This document shows positions 20,987 to 32,234 of a stretch of DNA of 64,000 nucleotides, in pieces. Position 1 is the stretch's first letter; each line of letters opens with the position of its first letter. This DNA is from Isoetes taiwanensis (lineage: Eukaryota; Streptophyta; Lycopodiopsida; Isoetales; Isoetaceae), in NCBI GenBank assembly GCA_021234155.1, contig JAJEKV010000344.1:186001-250000 (forward strand), in the 5' to 3' direction. The notes beneath the pieces were generated by a model that saw nothing but the letters and a program-made list of their open reading frames with translations, was not told where the DNA came from and did not search any database. Both the position numbers and the translations under genes were made by a program.

Positions 20987-22846
20987 ATGGGCCTCTTATT
21001 TTCGAACAGAGCAGCAAGAAGAAACATGGAGGACTTTGTGATAACATGGTCTATATTTTTTCTATCAATTATTTCAGCTGGAGCAGGCTTATGTAATGCT
21101 CCAGATGCATGTGGAAATTATGGCATCTGCAACATAGGGAATGGCAAGTGTTCTTGCCCTGTTACATTTGTTCCAAAATTTGCTGCAAATATTAGTGGTG
21201 GATGCAACCCAGGCACAGGCTACACTGATGAATTCTTCGAGGTAACTGGTGTAACATACTCTACCCACCAAGAGTATGACTATAGCTTGTTTACCTTCCA
21301 CTACACGACTTTAGCCAAATGTAAGAGTTTCTGTGGGAGTACCCACCCGCACTGTGGCGCAGTATTCTATGATGGATCAGGCAAGTGTGTTTTGATGCGA
21401 TCACAATTTGGCTCTCTCTTATCTACTTATGATCAGACCAATGTTGTTTTTTTGAGGGTACATAAGGATGGTGCATTTCTTTCTAATAAGGCCATTGCAG
21501 GAATTGTTGTAGGAGCTTTTTTGTTTGTGGTTTTTGCAGTCTTGGCTGTAATCTTTTTACTTAGAAACAAAAAACCACATACAGATGTGGAGACACCTAA
21601 AGTTGAGACAATAAGATTGGATGATGATGCTACACCTGATATTCCTAGGAAGACTTGCTGGTTTTTCTCAAGCAGTAAAAGTGCCTTACCATGTTTTAAG
21701 ATGGTAGCAACCAAGGAGGACAAGCCTAGACCTGGCATCCCTCAAATTACATCTGAAATTTCTCAAACCACTGGGGGAAATGTCCAGGACGAAGATTGTG
21801 GCCAGAATGTGACATTAGGTCCAAAAACTTACTCCTATGCTGAGATAATGGAGATGACCAAAAATTTTAGGCACAAAATTAGAGAAGGAGGATTTGCTGA
21901 TGTTTACAAAGCATGGCTGAAGGAGGGATCTGATGCAGCTATCAAAGTCTTCAAGCCTGCCAGCAATAGTAGGTCGCGCGAATTTATGCGCGAAATCTCT
22001 GTGCTCTCAATGATTCATCACTGGAATTTAGTTGAGTTTATTGGCTACTGCAACGAGAAATCTCACAGAATTCTAGTCTATGAATACATGGTGAATGGCT
22101 CACTGGACAATTGGATCTTCAACAACATAAATCGTCCTTTAAGCTGGGAGAAAAGGTTCAATATCATTACTGGAGTTGCTTCTGGCATTATTTACCTTCA
22201 TGATCAATGCAGAAACAGGGTTCTTCATTTAGATCTGAAGCCTCAAAACATACTTCTAGATGCCGAATTTGATCCCAAAGTTGCTGATTTTGGTCTATCC
22301 AGGCTGCTTGAAAGGGATCAAGCCATGACCATGACACAAACCATCAGAGGAACACCTCATTATATTGCTCCAGAGTGCTTCATGGGTGCAGGTCTAAACG
22401 AGAAGATGGACGTGTACAGCTTTGGTATTATTCTGCTAGAGATTATTGCAGGGCAAGGAATTGCAGATATCCCAGGATCAGAACTTGCAAATGCACTGGC
22501 AATGTGTGAGAGAGAAGATTTTTTTCCGTATGATATTGTAGACCGTGCTATTCAAAATTCTGTGGATAAAACCCAAGCCAAAAGAGTGATGGAGGTTGCT
22601 TTTCTGTGTGTGCAATTGGCCCCCTCTGAACGGCCTTGCATGTCTGTTGTTTCTCAAATGCTTCAAGGCACAGTACCGCTGCAGCGCATGCCTCTTCCTC
22701 AACAACAAATGCTGAGGGATTGTTTCATTTCCAAACAAGCCGGCGGATCCAGATCTTTTATTAGCACCGCGTCTTCTCCCAGCATCCCTGATACTTCTGC
22801 TGCTAGTAGCACTCAAGGGCCGTTTTCTGCCTTACGAGGAAGATAG
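20987..22846 (+). CDS. Receptor-like protein kinase with EGF-like and apple-like ectodomain (SD2-5-type)
   Basis: Single-exon gene of 619 codons, the only clearly intact gene here. A hydrophobic signal segment lies at residues 17-33; a second Met at codon 14 (21026) would give a cleaner signal peptide. A Cys-rich EGF-like stretch follows at 36-58 (CNAPDACGNYGIC...CSCP), then a PAN/apple-like Cys cluster at 112-134. One transmembrane helix sits at about 169-192, followed by a Ser/Thr kinase domain at about 295-560. Kinase residues seen: modified Gly loop REGGFADVY (299-307), Lys320, Glu336, catalytic loop HLDLKPQN (414-421), DFG 434-436 and APE 461-463. The loop has Leu where RD kinases have Arg, so it is a non-RD kinase. 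The usual B-lectin domain of G-type lectin kinases is missing, which makes the ectodomain short. It probably signals at the plasma membrane; the ligand is unknown. Confidence 0.93.
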   Translation: MGLLFSNRAARRNMEDFVITWSIFFLSIISAGAGLCNAPDACGNYGICNIGNGKCSCPVTFVPKFAANISGGCNPGTGYTDEFFEVTGVTYSTHQEYDYSLFTFHYTTLAKCKSFCGSTHPHCGAVFYDGSGKCVLMRSQFGSLLSTYDQTNVVFLRVHKDGAFLSNKAIAGIVVGAFLFVVFAVLAVIFLLRNKKPHTDVETPKVETIRLDDDATPDIPRKTCWFFSSSKSALPCFKMVATKEDKPRPGIPQITSEISQTTGGNVQDEDCGQNVTLGPKTYSYAEIMEMTKNFRHKIREGGFADVYKAWLKEGSDAAIKVFKPASNSRSREFMREISVLSMIHHWNLVEFIGYCNEKSHRILVYEYMVNGSLDNWIFNNINRPLSWEKRFNIITGVASGIIYLHDQCRNRVLHLDLKPQNILLDAEFDPKVADFGLSRLLERDQAMTMTQTIRGTPHYIAPECFMGAGLNEKMDVYSFGIILLEIIAGQGIADIPGSELANALAMCEREDFFPYDIVDRAIQNSVDKTQAKRVMEVAFLCVQLAPSERPCMSVVSQMLQGTVPLQRMPLPQQQMLRDCFISKQAGGSRSFISTASSPSIPDTSAASSTQGPFSALRGR

Positions 22847-22894
22847 AATATTAGTTTCAGTATCCTCATGCTTGGCCCTTACATATTCTGAAAG

Positions 22895-22900
22895 AATAAA
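22895..22900 (+). terminator. Poly(A) signal AATAAA of the kinase gene
   Basis: A canonical AATAAA lies about 50 bp after the stop codon at 22846, in AT-rich sequence, consistent with the 3' end of the receptor kinase transcript. Confidence 0.55.
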
Positions 22901-23208
22901 GGAAACTCTAAGTAGAGAGCCCGAGCTCGAATGCCTTCATCCAAAGGCCATTAAGTAAAATAATAAAAGAGAGAAAATAGGAAATGAAAACTGAATCACC
23001 TTTTGGAGACAAATGTTTAAAATGGATTTATCAATGCAGTGTAATTGACTTTATAATGGTTCTCAATGCCAAATCAAACCACCATGATCATAATCGTCTA
23101 CAACACGAATTGCGGGTCACAATAAATGACATCGCTGGTAAAGCACACCATAACGAATTGGTGAGACTTACAAATTTGCATAGATTTGACCAATTTTAGA
23201 AGGATGTA

Positions 23209-23317
23209 TAGAGGAGGCGGAAATGGGGGCTCCCTTTCCTTAACAAAAGGAGGGCCGAGCGGCCGGAAATGGAGCTGGTCCCCTGCTATGAAAGGGAGCC
23301 CCATTTCCGTTCCTCTA
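23209..23317. repeat. 109-bp foldback with ~29-bp arms
   Basis: TAGAGGAGGCGGAAATGGGG and the following CTCCCTTTC at 23209-23239 pair with 23290-23317, with two small indels. The loop contains GCCGAGCGGCCGGAAATGG. It looks like a small MITE or the conserved edge of another element. ORFs across it are shadows. Confidence 0.75.
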
Positions 23318-23523
23318 CAAAATGGAAGTTTGGGAGCCGTTTTTTGCTTCAATCGTTATTGTTTTCTTTGTGGATTTGTCTTTTAGATCCGGCGAGCTTT
23401 GGGGTGTAGATCCGCCGCAGAATAGATCCGGTGTAGATCCAAGAGAATCCGCACGTGTAACAAAATCATATGGTGTTGATATTTTTGCCTTTGAACAGAA
23501 CACTGAACTGATCCGGCACTAAA

Positions 23524-23849
23524 GGGTAAAAGCATGCTACGGTGTCCCACTTTTGGAACCCTCAAAAGTACCTACACTGGGTACTTTTAAAACTGGTACT
23601 TTCTGTTTTTTCTTTCCATTAAAATCAATCGAATTTTTTTGAATTGAAGGCCAATAACATGTCAATCTATAGTATTAGAGGATAACAATACTATTAGAGA
23701 CTAATATAAATGGATTAACTCTCAAACTTATTATTTATTGCAGCATTTATGCAAGTTCGATACTAAAGTCTTTGGGTACTTTTTCTGGGTAGTTTTCAAG
23801 ACTCCCTAAAAAAGTACTTTAGATGGTACACCCTAGCATGCTTTCACCC
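23524..23849. mobile_element. MITE copy B, with TAAA target-site duplication
   Basis: The ends GGGTAAAAGCATGCTACGGT and its complement (2 mismatches over 22 bp) bound a 326-bp AT-rich, non-coding element. TAAA occurs directly outside both ends (23520-23523 and 23850-23853). A duplication containing TAA would suit PIF/Harbinger (Tourist-like) insertion, whose 3-bp duplications are TWA. The AAAAGTACC...GGTACTTTT words and the GCATGCTA core relate it to the copy at 4033-4336. Confidence 0.8.
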
Positions 23850-24134
23850 TAAACAGAATTTGAATGAGATCGACAGAGCTAAAATCATCTGGTAAGGTTC
23901 TTTTATTAGATCTTTTATCTTTGGGTGTAGATTCGGGCCCAGACAGAGCTCAAGCTGAAAACATGTCGGAGGTTTACCGCTTCGTCCAGTTTTTTGACCT
24001 GTTGAGCGGAATGGTTGGGCCTATTTCCATTCCGCGTTGTAGAGACATGGCACGTGGCGGCACCACATTCAAAACGGCGACCCAACTTCCATTTTGATAT
24101 AGCCAACGCAACCTCAGCCAATGACACATTTAGA

Positions 24135-24435
24135 TTCAAAATTCAATGTCTGCATCACTCTATGTAAGCATAAAAAAGATGGGAGAAAAGCAAATCAAAC
24201 GCTCCCAAAATAGTACAAATTTTGTAGGATAGTATCAAATGCATACGAAATTGGTAGTTAGAATATGAACAGGAAGAATGATAACAAATATCATGCAGTA
24301 CATATCAACACCCACATCTGTTCCTCGAAAAGTACATGTCGTCAGCTATTAAACCTTGTAATAATTCTGTATATAATCTATTTCTTGCACTCTAGCTTCT
24401 TACATAGTGGGAAGTAATATTGAGTATGCTTTTTT
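24135..24435. repeat. Dispersed 305-bp repeat, copy B
   Basis: Near-identical to 2509-2814, same orientation. Here no hAT sequence is adjacent; the 3' boundary GAGTATGCTTTTTTAG is the same, which suggests a defined element end. Confidence 0.85.
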
Positions 24436-24784
24436 AGTTTGCTATGAAGCTTCAATTTTGGCAATTTAAACATATGCATCAAGGTTTCCATAGCACAATC
24501 ATTTTCAAGATTAGACCAATGGCTCACCTTTAAAGAAAGAACATTTGTATGTTTGTGTCGCATGCTAAAACATTTAGAGTGAAAGAAACAATATGTGAAA
24601 TATCCTCAGATTGTTAATGGCAAAACTTCCTTTTGAATCAAAACCTCACGTCACTTTGCTTTTGTAAAAGCACCCCATGTAAACACTGTAAAAAAAAGCA
24701 GCCTCTTGTTAAAAGGACAGAGAATAATCTAGAAGTTTTTTTGACACTGTAGCTCATGGATTCTATGGTAATGCACCGGCACTT

Positions 24785-24834
24785 CATAGAGACTCCATGG
24801 GGAGTGATCCATAGAGACTCCATGGGGAATGATC
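24785..24834. repeat. 25-bp tandem duplication
   Basis: CATAGAGACTCCATGGGG plus seven bases occurs twice in a row with one mismatch. It sits just outside the gypsy relic. Confidence 0.85.
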
Positions 24835-24839
24835 TGATA

Positions 24840-25990
24840 GTAGCAAACTTAATATTACCCTACTCAAACCGGCACTTCTCCAGCTTGGCATAAAGTCCAT
24901 GTTCCCATAGCCTTTGAGGGACCTTCTGGCCATGTGCTAAAAAACTGTTGGAGCATTAGTAAGGCCGAGGAGCATGATAGTGTAGTCAAAATGGCCGTAC
25001 CGAATTTAGAATGCTGTCTTAACCTTTCCTAATCCAAATAAGATTATAGGTGCCTCGAAGATCAATCTTGGTGAGGTATTGTGCGCCTTACAATCGCTCA
25101 AGTAACTTTGGAATCAGAGAAAGGAAATATCGATAATATCGACATGTTCAAATGATCTTATTAAGGCCATGATAATCTACAACCAACAAAGAACCCTCCT
25201 TCTTGGAGATAAAGAAGATGGAAGCCCCTGCGGTGCTAAGAATGTCGAATAAACCCGGTCGAAGACTTTCTTCGATATAGGTTCATAAAACCTCCAACTC
25301 TGTTGGTGACAAAGCCATAGATAAGGCCATATGGTGGGGTCATCTCTGACTGGAGATCAATGGGGCAGTCATAGGGATGATGTTCCGAAAGCTTGCTGGC
25401 TTTTACCTTATCAAAGCAGCAAAATTCTTGCACTTATTAGCAAGGACAGGGCGAACATCACTGAAACAGAGCTAGTCGAAGGATGAACTTGAATTGAAAA
25501 TGTTGAGCTTGAATCTTGCCTTCTAGATCTAATAAACTTGTAGAGAAATCTTTGAGATATGGAGTTGAAGGCATGACTGGGATGAAGGTTCCATAGGAAC
25601 ATGAGCTTATACAGAAGCAATGATAAGAGTAGGAGTAGGAACATGAGCATGAGCAGGAGCTGGAGCTGGAGCAGGGACTGGAGCAGGTGGAATATAGCCT
25701 TCAATACATGTGGAAGGAGTCTGAGAAATGGCGGCCAGTCATCAAGAGACTCCTACTACTCAGACTGGTTCCTAGAGTTTTCTAACTTTGGTTTGGACGC
25801 TTAACATGACATCCACGAGCATTATGACCAGTTCCTTCACAGTCGAGACAAAGATTAGCCTCTCTCTGGCACTGCTTCTCGACAGTAGACAAGGGCCCTC
25901 GAACTGCATGATCAATCTTCATAAGTACAAGGTCGTCTGTCTTAGAGAGCATGGGCAGCACAGAAGCTGACGTGAACACTGGTGCTTACG
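24840..25990 (-). mobile_element. Degraded Ty3/gypsy retrotransposon (zinc knuckle to reverse transcriptase)
   Basis: Read on the minus strand, the segment starts with a CCHC zinc knuckle CLDCEGTGHNARGC (gag nucleocapsid type, within 25782-25979). A Pro/Ala-rich, low-complexity linker follows, then YDCPIDLQSEMTPPYGLIYG, which matches the stretch before reverse transcriptase in gypsy pol. Pieces of reverse transcriptase come next, corresponding to 'DYRGLNK' and 'TKIDLRGTYNLI' in different frames. Many frameshifts and stops are present, and the RT core, RNase H, integrase and LTRs are not recognisable. It is an old, inactive relic. Confidence 0.75.
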
Positions 25991-26393
25991 GTTAATTCTA
26001 GTGTCAAGGCACAAGGGGTATTACACAGATATGCAGTTGTTTATTTAAGTGTTTTGTGATTCTCATTTTTCTTATCTTCATTTGAAAAGATGGTTATCAC
26101 AAGATATACCTTCAAGTACAGCAGCCCCAAATCTCCCATGCAAATCCCCTTCCCTAGAATATCTGATAACATAGATATGTTCAGGCTTTCAGCATGCTTG
26201 CAGTTAGAGAAGGTGGATGATTGAAAGCCTATTTTACCAAAGCCTTCCCTCCTTTATATCAAAATCTCCTAACACTCTTCTCTTAAAAAGCATTTCATAT
26301 AAGCATTGTACAAAAAAACATATGTTGAAAGAGTACTGACGTTATAGCACATGGATTCTATTATAATGCAAAAAATATTGAATATTATGGTTA

Positions 26394-26422
26394 GAATGAG
26401 AATGAGAATGAGAATGATATTT
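26394..26422. repeat. (GAATGA)n microsatellite
   Basis: About five consecutive GAATGA units. Confidence 0.9.
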
Positions 26423-26546
26423 TATAGATCCACCGAGGCCAATCGGCCTATGGGACCCATAAGGAGCGCAACAAACTTATTAATGTAGGGTTAAAACCCC
26501 GCCCCAGAAGGGTTTTCGAGGGAAAACGTGGCGTAATAAGAATTTA

Positions 26547-27136
26547 TCAAACCGCATAAGTATACATCAATGTATATATACATGTCAAGTGTGTGCCCGA
26601 GGACATAGCTGATCTCGCATGTCCATAACCTCGAAGGTATGATCCCAAACACCCGCACGGATCTTTGTGCTCAATGTCACATGTAACGGTGGCCGGGCCG
26701 ACCAACTCAAAGATAGCACGTCCGAATTTGATCATATGCTGGGCATCTTTGAAGGGTATGAGATTCATCCTCAATGACTCCCATTTGGCAGCATTGACAG
26801 AGCCTGTCCTGGCGTGGCTCACCAATCCATCTGCGCCTTTTCATGGGCAAGTGGGTACGCAGTAGCATTGCGGGCCTCGTTCGAAAGTGTGGGGTTTATG
26901 TGGCTCGGTAGTGTCTTTGTCTTGACTGTTCAAGGGCATTGGCATCCCAAAGCTTCTTTGAGGAAGCAAGCGTCAAGATATTGCCTCAAGCTATAGCGAT
27001 CTGCCTCTGTTTGCACATGTATGCACCTGTGCTCCTGCACATTCCATCTAGCCATCCATTGAGCTCTCTTTTCCCTCCAGCAGGCCTTGAGGCACTGCGG
27101 CCCCAATGCCATGATATACGCTAGTTTAGTAATCAT
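26547..27136 (-). other. Unrecognised minus-strand reading frames, possibly retroelement-derived
   Basis: Two frames (26930-27136 and 26547-26825) have ordinary amino-acid composition and lie in the same direction as the gypsy relic. The second contains HARTGSVNAAKWESLRMNL and an acidic/Cys tail. I do not recognise a domain. They may be gag remnants of a second element or exons of a lost gene. Confidence 0.3.
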
Positions 27137-27776
27137 TCACCTAAATTTATTTTATTGCATAGAAGGCATTGCGATTTTTCACACAATAGCTGATTTTTCA
27201 CACAATAATTGGTCTCTGCTCCAAAATCAAAGGATGCTTATCTATAGATGAATTATCAATCAGAGGTTGCTTACTGATAAAAGGACCACCAGTATGAAAA
27301 GGAAATTCAAAGAATGCAAGAATATAGAAAATGAAAAAGTGATTATCTATAGGATGATCCAAGCGGTAATAGATGGAATTTTTTTCCCTCCACTCTACTG
27401 CTGTTCGAAATCCCAAATCCTAGAAATGATCTGACATCTGGTTTGTCATTTCTACAATGACTTTACCAAAATAGAATTTAGTGCCTTCACAAAAACTGTT
27501 GTTGCAAATGATGCCTCCACTATTCCCAAATGTGTGACATGTAAAAACATGGTTGTGCAAAATAGCATTTTTTCCCCTCGAAAGGAATTTTCTTACCTTT
27601 TGATATTGAAACATAAATAGAGCGGTTATTTGCTTATAAACTTGGCCCTTCTTGAGGCTAGAACCGGTTTGATCTTGGCTAAATCTATGAGATTTCATTT
27701 ACGGCTAAAGAATACTGACATGAAGTCAAAAATCAAGAATTTGGGTGAAGGGGTTTGCTCTGGAGTTGCTTAAAAC

Positions 27777-30700
27777 TCATCCACCTAGGACCCCAAGCTT
27801 TTCGAAGTTGTAATCAAATGCTAGTTCTCGGTGAAATCTAGGGTCGACAGTGGAAGAAAGATCAAAAGCAGCTGAAGAACCAAACACAGACATAGATACG
27901 TACCCATTCAAAACATTCCCGCAAGGGGCAGAGGGGACGCCGCATGTGTCTACACATCTGGCATATTGGTACGCAACCCAACACCCTTTCTTTCTATATC
28001 TAGCATAATAACAGGGGTTTTTTTTTAAATTTTGTACACTTTTTCCAATGGTTTTACTATGATTTAGAGGTCGTATTGCGTGGAGTGTACTAATGCGTAC
28101 ATCTAGAGTGCGCACTAAATTTTCATCTTTTAATTCCACTTTTCTATGGTTTGATCTATGACATCCTCTTCCATGCCATTCCAACGGTTAAGATCAACCC
28201 TGTTACTTTTAATCTAAGGGCTTGTAATTTTTTATTGTTATTTTTCCTCACATCTCAGAGATTACATGCACATGTCGAGCCCTAGTTTGCCCTAGTTTTT
28301 GCTTTGGTGATTGCGGTGCGGCGTAGGTGGAAGCTCTGGTTTTTAACTCCATAATTGCCTTCGGTCATAACGGGATCCCTTTTTGTGATATTTTTGTTTC
28401 GGTCTTCTATCTGCTGCGTTGATGGCCTGCGGAGCAATTCAGTCCTAAGGGGAAGTCCACAAAAATCAAGTCTGAGTAGCGGTTCTTACCTCAGAGCCCG
28501 CTAGTTTTTTCCTTCTATTACAATCAGAGTAGACTCCGCAGAGTTTCCTTTGTGGTCGGCTGCACCAATTGATACGGCAATTTAGCCCTCCGGCGAGTTC
28601 TTCCTTGAGTTCGCATTTTGATTTGGGGCAAGGGGTTTCAAGCCGGAAGGCCTGCAGAGATAAAAGATCCATTAAAGTTAGAGCACAAGGGGCGGCACGT
28701 CTGTTTCAGATGATTATGCAACTCTAGGTATCACTACGAAAAAAGGTGCTCCAATACCCCGAAAAATACCCCCCAAAAATGCCTGTAAAATCCCCTTTTT
28801 CTGTCGAACAACAGGGGATAAAATCAATTTTCGGAACCGTGGTATTTGGCCACAATCCCCCTTTTCCACATTTGTAAGATAATGGCCCGTTACGCTGGTG
28901 TCACAATCCCCTCTTCGTAAATGTAAATTCATACCCTGTTTTAGATAATACCCTGATATAGCATGCCCCGTTATCATTTGTAAGATAATATCCTATTTCA
29001 GATAATACCCTGTTATCATTTAAAGATAATATCATTTCAAAAACAAGTTGATAAGTAACAAATTGATCACAGACGATAAGTAATAAACGGATAAGATTTC
29101 TCATTATTTTAGAAACAACAATAACAAATTGATCAAATGTCAAGAAACAAATCTGATACACAAAATTCTGCTTGACCAAGCTGTTTCTTGGCAGCTAAGT
29201 AAGAGATTTTGATCAACAAATACTCTACCACTAAGTCCAACTATATTTGCTGCAGGGGCAATGGCAGTAAGATCCAAACAATGTATTCTTCTACTAGCCA
29301 GAGCGTATTCACTTCTTAGATTGTACACTCTATCCACCATTTGAATAGCAACTTCTTACAAGAATGTCATTCTTGATATCATAGTAACACTTGGTATTCA
29401 CAAAATTCTGCATATACATCACAAGACTATCACATTTTCTTTTCTTTTTTTTTGGGAAATTTCTAAAACTACCCTTATATCTTAACATAATTATTAAATT
29501 ACCCCTATATTTATAGAAATTATCAAACTACCCTTTTCTTTTTAGCAACGATTTGTTTCCCTTTTTGCGTCGGAAGAACCTCACGCAGGCAAAGGATGAT
29601 CTTGAATCGAGTATAAGCATGATGCATTAGGATGATCCGAATCCGGGAGGGGGATGGAGTCGTGGTTGCCTGGGCCGCCGAGTTCTTTCTCAGTATCTTC
29701 ACTTAGGAATGCAAGCTACGCCTTATTTTTCATCAATCCACCTTCTCAAATCCGCCTTACCTTGCCATAATTCCTCCAAATTCCGGCATTAGATCATTAA
29801 AATCACCCAAAATGGAGCAGATTAACCAAAATCCGTGTTAAATGGTTCAAAATTGCCCACAAATCATCAAATGTTGTAGTGCGGATTAGGTGTAAAAGCA
29901 AGCACAACACCGGATTTGAACTCACTCATTGGGCTTTGAGAATCGTTATGTAATTGCAGTAGAAATTGAGGTTGGTTGTTACATTTTTGGATAATTCCAG
30001 CGTTGGAATTTGGAGGTGAAGAAAATTGTTGAGTGATCATCGATAAGGTCCGGTTTCACGGGCCTCGAATGTTTTATGAGGCCAAAGAATGAGCAAAAAT
30101 CTGCCCCATGTTCTCCGATCAAGCCATTGAATGTTCTCCGATCAAGCCATTGATCAAAAGGCTTGACGACCAAATTGCTCTGCTCAAACATAAGCTGCAC
30201 CTCATCCATTAAGGATTGCTTAGCATTCAACAGGAAAAGGACCAAAACTGCCCCATCTCAGGGACGTACACAATACAAGGGCATATCAACAAATTCAGAA
30301 AATACAAGGGCATTATAACAATTTCGAACAAAATCAGGAGCATTTTTAAAATTTTCCCTTTTTTTTTCACTTTAAAATACAGACTTACATTGCCTACAAT
30401 GCTTCCCTACAAAGTTCTCTATGACTTTCAGGACCAATAATAGTGATTAGCAGATGGAAGAAAAAATATATGACTTTGCATACTCTGAGGATAGGCTAGA
30501 ACCTTTGTTACAAACCAGATGCTAGATGGTGTTGCTTCTACTTTTGCCAAGCAATTCTGCAATTTCATGGTTTTGTGCTCAACTTCAACTAGCCTTCTGT
30601 TCTGCAAATCCATCATACAAGGATTAGCATGATTTCGTGATCATAACAATATAAGAACATGCCAAGCCAGCATGCCTTTTTTATTATATAAATTAGAATC

Positions 30701-31343
30701 CAACCTGACAAAGTTCAAGAACTACATTAATCTTTATGGACTCTGTAGAAGGCACAAGATTAGCTCACCTTTAGCTTGATCTAATACTGCAACTTAATAT
30801 ACTGGACCTCTGGAGACAAAATCTTCCAGAGTTGTCATTGGTTATCCAAATTAATGTGTCGCCTACTCCATTTCCTAATTTCTTGTTTAGTAGTAGAAAA
30901 GTAAAAATAGGTCTTATATGTCGGTCTCTCGAATCTTGATAAGAATTTTCTTCAAGGCAAGATCTAAGCTTCAGAAAGGATATAAATCATCTTTCGAATG
31001 GTAAATTGCGAGAACAGATGCAGGTAATGTTTAACCTATAGATTTAAAGATTCAAAAAGACTCGAATAGAGTTCTATCAAGGCTTACCCGTCTGACGCCA
31101 CACCAGCCTCAAAAGAATAGCCTGGATAGATATTCTCTAATATCTTGCTCATGCCAGAGACTACGACCGAAAACGTCTGCACAGATCGTTCCTAATCTGC
31201 ATAACATATCATCCATGGCCAATGCGCTGAAGCTCGTTGCCGGAGGAAATGGTAGAGGGATTTTCCCTCCAAAATTGGTCGTAGAATATTTGTCGTATAT
31301 AATGTTGTATAAATTTTGATGCGTATAAAGCTTGGTGCCCAAC
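27777..31343 (-). other. Candidate minus-strand exons in unit 1
   Basis: Several open blocks share one direction. At 31343-31088 an 85-residue block starts after CTATAG and ends at a GTAAGC donor (contains GGKIPLPFPPATSFSALAMDD). At 30609-30436 is a block with RLVEVEHKTMKLQNCLAKVE, following TTTGCAG. At 30245-29979 are 88 residues (MFEQSNLVVKPFDQWLDRR), and at 29340-29140 a block with NLRSEYALASRRIHCLDL. At 28184-27777, 135 residues include a CGVPSAPCGNVLNGYV stretch. The composition is protein-like and splice-like borders exist, so a spliced gene is plausible, but phases do not all agree and I recognise no family. Confidence 0.4.
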
Positions 31344-32234
31344 CTATAGGGAAAATGAAAATAAAACTAAACTGTCAAACTTGGAGCATCATGATGGCCT
31401 ATTGCTGATGATAGCCCATTGCTATTGGGTGTCACCATTACCTCAGTCTTACATCTTTAGGAGATTTCAACCTGAATTATTTGGGTTCCATCTGTAGGAA
31501 CAACATGGGTTCTTTCTTTGGATGAGACCTCTTTGAAGGCATAGTTTATCAGTTGTTTAGTCCAAAAATTCATTCTTATTCCACATCGTGAAGGTACAAT
31601 TCTGGCTTATGAGCTAATCTGACCACCTACATATGACCATTTAATATGTTGAAAGTAGATAGATTTTGGAAATGCAAACTGACTTGAGTAAATATTTAGC
31701 CAGCATACAACCATAAATTCACTTTTAATTGAAAATACCCTTTTCCTTGAAACTACCCTCTTGCTAGAAAATACCCTGGTATTTATTGCAATCCTCTAGT
31801 TTTTTGGTAATTTCCCTTTCATTCAATCCCCTTTTATTTGAAAATACTCCAATCCATTTGCAAATTCTCTTCTGAACCAGTCCCCCTTTCATGAAAATTA
31901 GCAAATGGGTGTAAATATGGTAATGCTACCCAAAAAGCATTGTCCGGACAAGTGCTGTAAGTGCTTTAGGTGCTTTACCCTCGAGTGCTTTTTCGTTCAA
32001 CGACATCGTTTGATGATTACTCCAGAAATAGAACGGATCATCCCGTGGAGGTAGGGATCGATGACATGGATGATCCCGCGCGTAATTGGGAGATGAATTT
32101 TCATGTTTGGCGGGATTTCTAGATGGCCGGATTCTTGGGGAAATTCTTGGTTGTCATTCTTTCAAGATTTCCGTGAACGAGATTTTTCCCGGCTGCCTTC
32201 AATTCCAATCCAATTCAATCTTTGATCTGTTCTC

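Noticed and set aside
30245-31343. Assigning the minus-strand array exons to a named host gene
   Set aside because: Blocks look protein-like, but splice phases do not all agree and I could not match them to a family with confidence.
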